DNA from: Marinomonas mediterranea MMB-1
Lineage (GTDB): Bacteria; Pseudomonadota; Gammaproteobacteria; Pseudomonadales; Marinomonadaceae
NCBI RefSeq assembly: GCF_000192865.1
Contig: NC_015276.1
Span: 1,178,001-1,242,000 of the forward strand
Direction of reading: 5' to 3'
DNA length: 64,000 nt
Position 1 is the stretch's first letter. The number at the start of each line of letters is the position of its first letter. This document shows, piece after piece, positions 1 through 7,782 of the stretch. The position numbers were made by a program, and so were the translations under genes. A model generated the notes under the pieces. That model did no database searches, was not told the origin of the DNA, and was given only the letters and a program-made list of their open reading frames with translations.

Positions 1-464
1 GCATGCAACAAGACACACTTTATCGATATGGAGGAGCGCAGCGTCTTCTAACGTGGATCGATGCTGATGTCATGCCTTGGCTGGTGGAACGCTATCCAAT
101 AGATAAGGAGAAAACCGTACTTTTTGGGCATTCGCTAGGAGGCCTAACCGCACTGTTTAGTCTTACTCTTGAGTTACAGTCGTTTCGCAATATCATTGCT
201 GCGAGCCCTTCATTATGGTGGAACGAGGGCTATCTAAAAAAACGGTTGGATACTCGCTTTAACGCAAGCAAGCTCAATGCAAACGTGTTGATTCTCGTGG
301 GGAGTGAGGAGAAGCGTTTTATGATTGAGGATTCAAAGGCTGTCTTTCAACAGCTTAAGCGTAAGGGAGTGAATGCCAAATATCATATTATTAGCCCATT
401 TAACCATGGGGGCGTAATGATGCCTGCGTTATCAATGGGGCTGCAATGGTGGCAACCCCGCTAG
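1..464 (+). CDS. alpha/beta hydrolase, putative esterase (5' end outside window)
   Basis: This is the C-terminal 153 residues of an alpha/beta-hydrolase of the Fes/BesA-like esterase group (COG2819 type). The nucleophile elbow GHSLGGL is visible about 43 residues into the visible part, followed by the family-typical ASPSLWW segment. The catalytic His is probably in FNHGG near the C terminus. Family members usually have over 100 residues before the elbow, so the reading frame enters from outside the window and the ATG at position 3 is probably internal. Substrate cannot be read from the sequence; relatives hydrolyse siderophore or other esters. It converges on the MarR gene, with only 6 bases between the stop codons. 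Confidence 0.75.
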   Translation, partial: MQQDTLYRYGGAQRLLTWIDADVMPWLVERYPIDKEKTVLFGHSLGGLTALFSLTLELQSFRNIIAASPSLWWNEGYLKKRLDTRFNASKLNANVLILVGSEEKRFMIEDSKAVFQQLKRKGVNAKYHIISPFNHGGVMMPALSMGLQWWQPR

Positions 465-470
465 AGATGA

Positions 471-974
471 TCAAATAGAAAGGTTAGGGGAGTCGATGTC
501 TAGCAAAGGCGCAGCATCTAATTTTTCAGCATCCATCATTAATGCGATACGCTGAAGTGTTGAAAGCATTTGCGTTTGCTCCCATCTTTCCAATGCATTG
601 AACTCATTAATAAATTTTTCATGCAATAAAGGCGGAGTGTTACCTAGTGTGCTTTGGCCTACCTCTGTCAAACGAGCGTTAACGATGCGTTTGTCTTTTT
701 GAGCTCGAACCCGTTCAACCAACTTTTTATCCTCAAGTCGATTAAGAATCGTGGTAACGGTCGCCTGACTTAGTGATACATTGTCAGAAATTTTACGAAC
801 CGTGACATCGCCAAGCTCTTCTATTGCTTGTAGAACCATGATTTGCGGAATGGTTAAACCACACGCCTTCACAACTCGTTTAGACTGCAAATCGGTCGCT
901 CGAATAATACGTCTTAGGTTCACTAAAACATCATGTAGGTGCTGTGTATCTGCCATGGCGTTGTGTCGAATCAA
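471..974 (-). CDS. MarR-family transcriptional regulator
   Basis: The protein is about 160 residues with a winged helix-turn-helix typical of MarR. The recognition region runs from TVRKISDNVSLSQATVTTIL into the wing sequence LEDKKLVERVRAQKDKR, with dimerisation helices on both sides. The first possible ATG is at 974. A second ATG seven codons in (position 956, protein starting MADTQHLHD) fits family lengths as well, and no strong ribosome site separates the two. It lies about 80 bases downstream of phrB on the same strand and could be read from the same transcript. MarR proteins usually repress genes for efflux or stress and respond to small aromatic ligands; the ligand and targets here are unknown. 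Confidence 0.88.
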   Translation of the reverse strand: MIRHNAMADTQHLHDVLVNLRRIIRATDLQSKRVVKACGLTIPQIMVLQAIEELGDVTVRKISDNVSLSQATVTTILNRLEDKKLVERVRAQKDKRIVNARLTEVGQSTLGNTPPLLHEKFINEFNALERWEQTQMLSTLQRIALMMDAEKLDAAPLLDIDSPNLSI

Positions 975-1054
975 AACTAAATAGGAACGGCATTATAATG
1001 TCGAAGGTTCAGACTTTAAAGAAATAAAAGTGTGCTTTTTATAAAAAAGTAACA

Positions 1055-2548
1055 TTATTTGTGAGTGTATTCTGCAAATGCATCAATTGCATGCTTTCTA
1101 GCCGACTTATAATCGATGATAGGTTCTGGGTAACGGCATTGCTGTCTATGCGAAACAGAAGGAGAATGAATTTCCTTGTCTGACAGTGCGCTTAGTTCAG
1201 GTACAAAACGGCGAATGAAGTGACCGTTGGTGTCGTAAGTTTCCGATTGTCTAGTCGGGTTGAATACTCGAAAATACGGAACTGCATCGCAACCTGTTGA
1301 TGCACTCCACTGCCAACCCCCGTTATTGGCGGCGAACTCACCGTCGATTAGTTTGGACATAAAGTAATCTTCGCCTTTACGCCAGTCTATAAAAAGCAAT
1401 TTGGTTAAAAAGCTGGCGGTAATCATTCTTAAGCGATTGTGCATCCAGCCTGTTTGATTGAGCTGGCGCATTGCTGCGTCGACAATTGGGAAGCCCGTTT
1501 GGCCATCACACCATGCTTGAAAATGAGTATCGTTTTTCGACCAAATGATTTGTTCTGTTTCTGGTTTAAAGGCTTGACGCATTGAGAGCCTTGGAAAGTG
1601 CCACATGAGCTGTTTGTAAAAATCCCGCCAGGCGAGTTCTTTAAGCCAAATGCTGTCTGCCCAATAGCCTTCTTCTCTTATTTGGTAGCCATTTTTTAGG
1701 GCTGACAAGAGTTCCCTCGGTCCCACTGCACCAAGCGCAAGATAGGGCGATAAAAGGCTGGTTCCGGCAGTCGAAGGAATCTCTCGTACTGCCTCATAGT
1801 CGGCTTCTTTTAAACTGCAGAAGCTATCTAAGGTTTCTTTAATGTGCGCATAGTTCGCTGGCCATATATCGTCTCTGTAACGTTCATTCGCAAAATATTC
1901 ATTGCTGATATTGATCGCAGTTGAATGATTAACATCGCCGTATGTTCCTTTGGCCTTACTTGGCATCTCTGGATAGGAATAGAAAGCGTTCGATTTAAGT
2001 ATTTCAATCCAGCGACGGTAATAGGGCGTGAATACCTTAAATGGCGTGCCTTGATTGTTCAGTAAAGGCTGACTAACAATGAGATCAGGCGCTAAATGAT
2101 GGACTGTTACCCCATGTTCCGAAAGTAATCGCTCTACTTGACTATCACGTTGTTGCTCATCAAATGGCAGCTCTGATTGCCACCAAATAGATTCGCATTT
2201 TAACGACTGGCATAAGTCCAGTAGAGCAGGGGCGCACTCTGAAAAGGTATTTAAGTGCAGTGTATGAAGCATGATTCCTTTTTGCTCGCATTCCTTACCC
2301 AAGGCGTCAATAAGTGCCACACGCAAAGATTGCTTGGCAGCGGACTCTGAATGCGCACACCATTGTTCTGGTGTCATGCATATCACAATGTGGACATCTG
2401 GTGTCGTAGTGGTAGACGCTGCGGTAGAGTCTGCTTTTTCCGACGCGGTCGTTATCGATTGAGCGCCACCCATGTCGGATGCCCCGTATAATGCCGGGTG
2501 ATCAGTTAATCTAAGGTCGTTTCTGAGCCAAACAAGTTGAGTTGCCAT
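1055..2548 (-). CDS. phrB: deoxyribodipyrimidine photolyase (class I CPD photolyase)
   Basis: This flavoprotein uses blue light to split cyclobutane pyrimidine dimers in DNA. The 497 residues show the N-terminal antenna domain (LVWLRNDLRLTDHPAL) and the C-terminal FAD domain, with SLLSPYLALGA, WLKELAWRDFYKQLMWHFPR, DAAMRQLNQTGWMHNR and the flavin/DNA contact region GGWQWSASTGCDA followed by YFRVFNPTRQ. A Ser/Thr-rich insertion at about residues 28-50 is absent from the E. coli enzyme. The gene starts 12 bases after the DUF523/DUF1722 gene, so both are probably translated from one transcript starting in the regulator-flanking intergenic region. This set of genes beside a MerR/LitR regulator is a known light-induced arrangement in other gammaproteobacteria. 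Confidence 0.95.
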   Translation of the reverse strand: MATQLVWLRNDLRLTDHPALYGASDMGGAQSITTASEKADSTAASTTTTPDVHIVICMTPEQWCAHSESAAKQSLRVALIDALGKECEQKGIMLHTLHLNTFSECAPALLDLCQSLKCESIWWQSELPFDEQQRDSQVERLLSEHGVTVHHLAPDLIVSQPLLNNQGTPFKVFTPYYRRWIEILKSNAFYSYPEMPSKAKGTYGDVNHSTAINISNEYFANERYRDDIWPANYAHIKETLDSFCSLKEADYEAVREIPSTAGTSLLSPYLALGAVGPRELLSALKNGYQIREEGYWADSIWLKELAWRDFYKQLMWHFPRLSMRQAFKPETEQIIWSKNDTHFQAWCDGQTGFPIVDAAMRQLNQTGWMHNRLRMITASFLTKLLFIDWRKGEDYFMSKLIDGEFAANNGGWQWSASTGCDAVPYFRVFNPTRQSETYDTNGHFIRRFVPELSALSDKEIHSPSVSHRQQCRYPEPIIDYKSARKHAIDAFAEYTHK

Positions 2549-2560
2549 AGTCGCATTTCC

Positions 2561-3601
2561 TTAAACGCTGTTTCGGATTCCGAGGGCTTTAGGGTAAGGT
2601 TCGAAATAACGTTGATGTTTCACATAGTCGCTACCGTACTGCTTTAAGTAGTGATGCAAAATAGTCATGGGCGTTGTTAAGAAGACTTCACCTCGGCGAT
2701 ATTGCTCAATCACCTCTAAAATGTCTTTTCGTATGGAGGCATCCACCGCCTTTTTTAGGTAACCCACTAAATGCATCAATACATTGCAATGGTTACGGCG
2801 TTTAGCTGGTTTGCTCAACGCAGTCATGAACTCCGAGAAGTAGCGCTCACACAGAGTCTCTATAGCGCATTTTTCTTGGCCTGATAGCAGCCTTCCTAGA
2901 GATTTATAGGCGGGTTGAGAGTGCGCCATAACAAGGTATTTATAGCGACTATGGAAATCAATTAAGGCTTTCATCGTCGGAGCGTATGCCACACTCAATC
3001 GAAACTCATGATGGGCAAAGACTCTGAGCATAAAGTTCTCACGAAGCGCTGGGTCGTTGAGCCTTCCATCTTCTTCGACAGGTAATAGAGGGAACTTTCT
3101 CATCAATGCGTCGGTAAACAAGCCGCTAACTCGTTCCATATGTGGATGCCCATTTTCCTGATAAACCTTGATTCTACTTATACCGCAGCTTGGAGAGTTT
3201 TTCATTACGATGTAACCATCCAGTTCTGGCATGGTCGCCAGATACCGCTCCGATGCTTGTTTAAATTGACCTGTAAGATCTTCTCCCGTTCCTTTGGTAT
3301 AGGTCATCACGGGTGCATTAGGGTCGCCAATTAATCGCAGTGTTGGACGAGGCGTACCAAACCCCGCCGCGACTTCGGGGCAGAATTTTTTATATTCGAA
3401 GTACTCACTAAGCGGTCCAAGGCAGTAAGTTGAACGAGAATGTCCGCCATTGAACCTCACGTTATCACCTAATAAACATGAACTAATTCCCACCGGAATT
3501 TTGCCGATAAGGTGATCAGGACGAAAAGCGTCTGCTTTTTGTCTAATAGATGTGTTAGATCCACTGGATATGTTTGAATTTGCATCGTGTGATTTCATCA
3601 T
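2561..3601 (-). CDS. DUF523 and DUF1722 domain protein (YbgA-like)
   Basis: This 346-residue protein has an N-terminal DUF523 domain (about residues 36-180; GISSCLLGDNVRFNGGHSR, CPEVAAGFGTPRP, MKNSPSCGISR) and a C-terminal DUF1722/YbgA domain (about 200-335; FHSRYKYLVMAHS). Conserved Cys residues in the first half (SSCLLG, FCPE, PSCG) suggest a metal or Fe-S site. The molecular function is not established, but fusions of these two domains are repeatedly encoded next to photolyase genes, which points to a role linked to DNA repair or the light response. It is the middle gene of the three-gene operon with the FAD protein upstream and phrB downstream. Confidence 0.9.
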   Translation of the reverse strand: MMKSHDANSNISSGSNTSIRQKADAFRPDHLIGKIPVGISSCLLGDNVRFNGGHSRSTYCLGPLSEYFEYKKFCPEVAAGFGTPRPTLRLIGDPNAPVMTYTKGTGEDLTGQFKQASERYLATMPELDGYIVMKNSPSCGISRIKVYQENGHPHMERVSGLFTDALMRKFPLLPVEEDGRLNDPALRENFMLRVFAHHEFRLSVAYAPTMKALIDFHSRYKYLVMAHSQPAYKSLGRLLSGQEKCAIETLCERYFSEFMTALSKPAKRRNHCNVLMHLVGYLKKAVDASIRKDILEVIEQYRRGEVFLTTPMTILHHYLKQYGSDYVKHQRYFEPYPKALGIRNSV

Positions 3602-3661
3602 TCTATCCTCTCGTTCCGCTCAGTGTTTCGTTATTAATGTGGTTGATCAATATGCTATTAC

Positions 3662-4687
3662 TTAGCCCATTTGGTTCACTAAATAGAGACCGCTCAGCAT
3701 TGCACCTTGCGCGTCTCCTGAATGAAGCCAATCGCCTGCAATGCCAAGTTTAAGATCAGCATTCCATGTTTTATCTGTTTTGTTCGTCACATTTGTTTGT
3801 CGGCCTAGACACCATCGATGTGGCTGACCGAATTGAATCGTCTCTAATGAATGGTTGTTGTGCTGAGTGACGCGTTTAAATTCAGCGATTAAGGCCTCTG
3901 CGATCCAGTCTTTAGGATGATCAATATGAAGGCTGGCCCATTCTGGTGTGGATTGTATAACCCAAATATCACTCTTAGGATCGGATCGACCCGGTTTGCT
4001 GGTTTCAAGGGTGAGGCGGTGAATGACATCGCTTTCATTATGGTCATTAAATTCATTTAGCGGCTTCGGTGTTTCAAGCCACATCGCCCACTGAGGTCGG
4101 GTATTGGCAGCGGCGGCGTGAGCGACCTGTAATTGAGCTGCGGCGCCTTCGATGGTGGCGAGTAACATTGCAGTCTGAGAGGGAGGTGCTGAAATAATCA
4201 AATTTTCGCATCGGCCCACAGGTTTATAAGCGTCGTCTCTGACTAACCACTCCTTACCCGATTTCTCTATATGGTGTGCTTTAGTGCTCGTTATTAAGGT
4301 CGCATCACCCAGCAGATATCGAGTAATGGCACTGGCTTTTGGCGTGCCGACAAAGCTATTTTTACTATCACTGATAGAAGATGACCATGGCGAAATAATG
4401 GCGTGCTCTAATAGCTCATCTCGTAGCGAAACTAAGTCGGGGTGATCGAGACAAACAGAGGTCGCACCTAGGTCTACATTTAAACTCATCTCGCTTAGTT
4501 CACTTGATATACGTTTACTGCCTGAACGACCTCCTGTTCCGCGACTTTTTTCTAAGACGCAAACGTTATGACCTCGTTGCATAAGTTTCTTAGCCATTAG
4601 GCAGCCTGAAAGCCCTGCTCCGATAATAACCGAATCAAAATAGGGTAGGTTGTCTGAAGTTTTGCCATTCATTTGTGTCTTCTTCAT
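3662..4687 (-). CDS. renalase-like NAD(P)/FAD-dependent oxidoreductase
   Basis: The protein resembles the COG3380 family of FAD-dependent oxidoreductases related to renalase and amine oxidases. The Rossmann dinucleotide-binding motif VIIGAGLSGCLMA and the second FAD contact LEKSRGTGGRS are near the N terminus, and a C-terminal GDW segment binds flavin. The frame stays open to 4807, but the 40 extra residues are a translated AT-rich promoter carrying the putative operators. I therefore start at the ATG at 4687 (MKKTQMNGK); the ATG at 4672 is also possible. It is the first gene of the phrB operon and diverges from the MerR-type regulator. In light-responsive Pseudomonas loci an equivalent flavoprotein accompanies the photolyase; the substrate is unknown. 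Confidence 0.85.
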   Translation of the reverse strand: MKKTQMNGKTSDNLPYFDSVIIGAGLSGCLMAKKLMQRGHNVCVLEKSRGTGGRSGSKRISSELSEMSLNVDLGATSVCLDHPDLVSLRDELLEHAIISPWSSSISDSKNSFVGTPKASAITRYLLGDATLITSTKAHHIEKSGKEWLVRDDAYKPVGRCENLIISAPPSQTAMLLATIEGAAAQLQVAHAAAANTRPQWAMWLETPKPLNEFNDHNESDVIHRLTLETSKPGRSDPKSDIWVIQSTPEWASLHIDHPKDWIAEALIAEFKRVTQHNNHSLETIQFGQPHRWCLGRQTNVTNKTDKTWNADLKLGIAGDWLHSGDAQGAMLSGLYLVNQMG

Positions 4688-4699
4688 AAAACATATTCT

Positions 4700-4755
4700 T
4701 GTACAGTTTTTTGTTTTGTATAGCTTTATATTTATACAATATAGTTTGTTGTATA
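4700..4755. promoter_or_regulatory. two candidate LitR/PplR-type operators between the divergent light genes
   Basis: Two dyads lie just upstream of the FAD gene: TGTACA-N11-TGTATA at 4700-4722 and TATACA-N11-TGTATA at 4733-4755. They resemble the T(G/A)TACA-N12-TGTA(C/T)A sites described for LitR/PplR-type MerR regulators, with one base less in the spacer. A further TGTACA half-site occurs at 4801-4806 and TGTATT at 4831-4836, close to the start of the regulator gene, which would suit autoregulation. Binding is inferred from similarity only. Confidence 0.55.
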
Positions 4756-4850
4756 AGAATATCAAGGGAATGCACAAAAAAGTTTTACAGAAATTGTTTT
4801 TGTACAATAAAATATAGGCTGTTGATGTTTTGTATTAGCTGGAGAGTCAC

Positions 4851-5744
4851 GTGAGTAGTACGCAAGAAGTCAGTCTGGAAGATCACTTTCCAATCCGAAC
4901 TTTGTCACTGGAAACGGGAGTGAATACCGTTACGCTTCGTGCATGGGAGCGACGCTATGGTTTGTTAAAACCGGTTCGCACACCGAAAGGCCATCGCTTA
5001 TACAACCAAAAGGATGTTGAAACAGTTCATAATATTTTACATTGGATTCAAAAAGGCGTGCCCGTTGGTAAGGTAAAAGCCTTGTTATCCAATAATAAAA
5101 ATGCAGAAGAACTGGATGGCAGTAATGAACTATCAGATGACGATGTTTGGTCGGCACTGCGTAATCAATTTATTGAGTCATCAACTAACTATCAAGAGTC
5201 GAAGTTGCTAAGTGATTACCAAGCGCTTTCGTCTCAATACCCTGTCGACATCATCATCACACAATTGATTGAGCCTGTCGTAACCTCGCTTTTCCACCTT
5301 GGTGATAATGGCACTGCATTTCGGTTTTTTACTTCCTGCCTAACCAAACAAATCACGGTGCATCTTAATTCTTACAAGCATCAGGGGAAAAAGAGGCCAA
5401 GTGTATTGGTGGTTAATGCTGCTTCAGGGTCTGTTTTTTGGTCTGGCCTGATGGCACTTTTACTGCAAGCGCGTGGTTACGACCCTATCTGGCTAAGCGA
5501 TGTGCATAATCCCAATCAATGGATGCCGCTTTTGTCTGGCTTAAACCCGAGTCAATGCTTGTGTGTTTGCGAGAGTGTCTTACCAGATGGAATGGAGACC
5601 TTCATGACAGAGTTAGCAAAATACGAAGGGTCTGTCGTGATAACAGGATCTGAAGTGTGGTTTAAATTTCGTCATCTCAGCGATGAGGTGAGTAATGTGT
5701 CTATCTACTCATCTGCTATGGAAGGTGTCATGTCGATTGGGTAA
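4851..5744 (+). CDS. MerR-family regulator, LitR/CarH-like, with degenerate B12 domain
   Basis: The N-terminal MerR winged helix (residues 13-80; FPIRTLSLETGVNTVTLRAWERRYGLL, then GHRLYNQKDV) closely matches the CarA/CarH/LitR branch. The C-terminal half keeps the size and fold pattern of the four-helix bundle plus Rossmann cobalamin module. However, the DxHxxG cobalamin ligand motif is replaced by NAASGS, and the helix-bundle EH pair is also absent. A B12-independent mode is therefore likely, as for class III LitR proteins of Pseudomonas, which work with a separate LOV photoreceptor. The start is GTG at 4851, seven bases after GGAGAG. It diverges from the photolyase operon and probably controls it and itself through TGTA-type dyads. 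Confidence 0.85.
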   Translation: MSSTQEVSLEDHFPIRTLSLETGVNTVTLRAWERRYGLLKPVRTPKGHRLYNQKDVETVHNILHWIQKGVPVGKVKALLSNNKNAEELDGSNELSDDDVWSALRNQFIESSTNYQESKLLSDYQALSSQYPVDIIITQLIEPVVTSLFHLGDNGTAFRFFTSCLTKQITVHLNSYKHQGKKRPSVLVVNAASGSVFWSGLMALLLQARGYDPIWLSDVHNPNQWMPLLSGLNPSQCLCVCESVLPDGMETFMTELAKYEGSVVITGSEVWFKFRHLSDEVSNVSIYSSAMEGVMSIG

Positions 5745-5863
5745 TTGACATTAAAACTTTAAATGCTCTAAAAAGGCTATCAACTTTATTGCTTTAATTG
5801 ATTTTAATGATTTATAGGCTTGTTCTACTATTACTTTACTACGTGATGTTGAGGCAATAGACG

Positions 5864-5974
5864 ATGAACAAGCAAGGATTAAACGGCGCAACCAGCCGTA
5901 AAGAAAGCGTACGACAAGTGGTTAGAAAAACGTTCTTAATGATAAGCGAAAACTATGCTTTAAAGGCAATGTAG
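5864..5974 (+). CDS. possible small protein, 36 residues
   Basis: An ATG at 5864 opens a 36-codon frame, basic in the middle (SRKESVRQVVRK) and ending in NYALKAM, just before a TAG. A weak GAGG lies about 10 bases upstream. It sits alone between the LitR-like gene and the terminator of the transporter gene. I do not recognise a family. The composition is protein-like but the length allows a chance frame, so this is a low-confidence call. Confidence 0.3.
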   Translation: MNKQGLNGATSRKESVRQVVRKTFLMISENYALKAM

Positions 5975-6008
5975 CGCGCTATGCACTAGGTTGATGTTTT
6001 TGAATGAA

Positions 6009-6042
6009 AAAGCCCCAAACGAGTGAACTCGATAGGGGCTTT
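6009..6042 (-). terminator. intrinsic terminator of the NSS transporter gene
   Basis: An outer stem AAAGCCCC/GGGGCTTT (6009-6016 with 6035-6042) encloses an inner stem CGAGT/ACTCG. Read on the minus strand it is followed by a run of T residues, placing it about 30 bases after the transporter stop codon. Confidence 0.85.
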
Positions 6043-6072
6043 ATTATGTGGGAATGATGATAACCTTCTTTT

Positions 6073-7422
6073 TTATAGAAGGTTATAGACAAACACGATT
6101 GTCACGGCAACGGGTGCGACAAAGCGGATTGATATCTTCCATGCTGAAAATGCGATGTCAGATACACCAATTTCTTCTTTCGCAAACTGCTCTTTTACAG
6201 CCCAACCTGCAAATAGGGCAATCAATATACCGCCGAGTGGCATCATAATGTTGGCTGTGATGAAATCTAGGAAGTCAAAGGCGTTTTTGCCGAATAGAGT
6301 GTAATCCGACATAAAGTTGAAAGAGCCAACGCATGTGATCCCCATTGCCCAGCAAACGATGCCGAGTAGTACCGTTGCGTTTAAGCGCTTCATACCAAAC
6401 TTCTCAACCAAAAAGGCGACCGTCGGCTCCATTAGAGAAATCGCAGATGTCCAAGCGGCGATACCGATCAGAATAAAGAACAGTAAACCGAAAAACTGAC
6501 CAAATGCCATCTGGCCAAATGCAACAGGCAGAGAGATAAACATTAGCCCTGGGCCTGCTGCAGGGTCCATGCCGTTTGAGAATATGATAGGGAAGATTGC
6601 TAAGCCAGCGATCAAAGCAACAATCGTATCCAGTGCCCCAATAGCGAGAACAGTACCACCAACAGAGGCTTTCTTCGGCATATAAGCGCCGTAGGCCATG
6701 ATGGTCCCCATGCCCAGTGAAAGCGTGAAGAAAGAGTGCCCTAACGCAACCAATACCGCATCCCATGACAGCTTGCTGAAATCAAACTCGAACATAAAGT
6801 TCCAGCCTGCTGCAAAACCATCCGTGCTCATTGCGTAACCAAGCAATACTAATAGAAGCACAAACAGAGCGGGCATCATGATACGTGTCGCTCGCTCTAA
6901 CCCTTTATTAACACCCGCTGCAACAACGACAATAACCATTACCGTAAAAATAGAGTGCCAAATTAACAGAGTTTGAGGGTCGGCTAGGAGTCCATTAAAG
7001 TACGCGCCTGCTTGCTCAGACGTCGCGCCGTTTAGTCCTCCGGTTGCCATTGTCTGGATGTATTGTAAAACCCAACCCGCCACGACGGAGTAAAATGAAA
7101 AAATGAATACGCCAGCGAGCATACCTATTAGTCCGATTCCTTTCCAAGCAGTAGAGGTATTGGATTCTTCAGATAAGCTTTCTAATGCTCCAATAGGGTT
7201 ACGACGAGCTCGTCGACCTATAAAAACCTCGGTCATCATAATCGGGATACCGACGAATAGGATACAGACTAAATAGACTAGAACGAACGCCCCACCGCCG
7301 TTCTCGCCTGTTATATAAGGAAATTTCCAAATGTTTCCTAGGCCCACAGCGGAACCCGTTGCTGCTAGGATAAAAATCCAGCGGCTAGCCCATGAGCCTT
7401 GAATCGACATTTTGTTTTGCAT
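6073..7422 (-). CDS. sodium-dependent transporter, NSS/SNF family
   Basis: This 449-residue polytopic membrane protein belongs to the neurotransmitter:sodium symporter family (LeuT/MhsT relatives). TM1 carries the unwound signature GSAVGLGNIWKFPY and is followed by GENGGGAFVLVYL, both part of the Na+ and substrate sites. Hydrophobic segments continue to the C terminus (11-12 helices). Bacterial members import amino acids or similar small organic solutes with Na+, which suits a marine cell; the actual substrate cannot be told. It is a single-gene unit with its own terminator and diverges from the aspartokinase gene across a 360-base spacer. Confidence 0.93.
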   Translation of the reverse strand: MQNKMSIQGSWASRWIFILAATGSAVGLGNIWKFPYITGENGGGAFVLVYLVCILFVGIPIMMTEVFIGRRARRNPIGALESLSEESNTSTAWKGIGLIGMLAGVFIFSFYSVVAGWVLQYIQTMATGGLNGATSEQAGAYFNGLLADPQTLLIWHSIFTVMVIVVVAAGVNKGLERATRIMMPALFVLLLVLLGYAMSTDGFAAGWNFMFEFDFSKLSWDAVLVALGHSFFTLSLGMGTIMAYGAYMPKKASVGGTVLAIGALDTIVALIAGLAIFPIIFSNGMDPAAGPGLMFISLPVAFGQMAFGQFFGLLFFILIGIAAWTSAISLMEPTVAFLVEKFGMKRLNATVLLGIVCWAMGITCVGSFNFMSDYTLFGKNAFDFLDFITANIMMPLGGILIALFAGWAVKEQFAKEEIGVSDIAFSAWKISIRFVAPVAVTIVFVYNLL

Positions 7423-7782
7423 TGTTGTCTCTTGTTTCAGGGAACTTATTCAATATGGCTTGAATAAGTTCGATGTTTTTAATGGTCTAAGCGAAAATTC
7501 GAACCGTTTTTAAAACACAAAACTTCCCACAGTTTCTGTGCCTTTGCGCCAAATTAGTGCGCCTGCTCGAATAAGGGGCGGATTCTGATGACTTTGTCGG
7601 AAATATGCAAGACTAAGATGTGGAAATAGAAAGGAGTATTTTTTGGGTAAATCGGCTTTAAAAAACACAAACTTCTAGAAAAAACAGAATAAAAAGTTGA
7701 TTCTTGCTTAAAATTTTTACAGCAGTGTGACACACTATGCGCCGCGATTTAATAGCGAAAATCACTATGCAACAGGTATAAC
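7423..7782. other. intergenic region between divergent transporter and aspartokinase genes
   Basis: The 360 bases must hold both promoters. The half near the aspartokinase is AT-rich with A-tracts, and CAGG lies 7 bases before its ATG. I see no convincing open frame, RNA gene or riboswitch. Confidence 0.5.

Noticed and set aside
4688..4807. N-terminal extension of the FAD oxidoreductase by 40 residues
   Set aside because: It translates an AT-rich promoter with the operator dyads and is followed by a standard flavoprotein N terminus.
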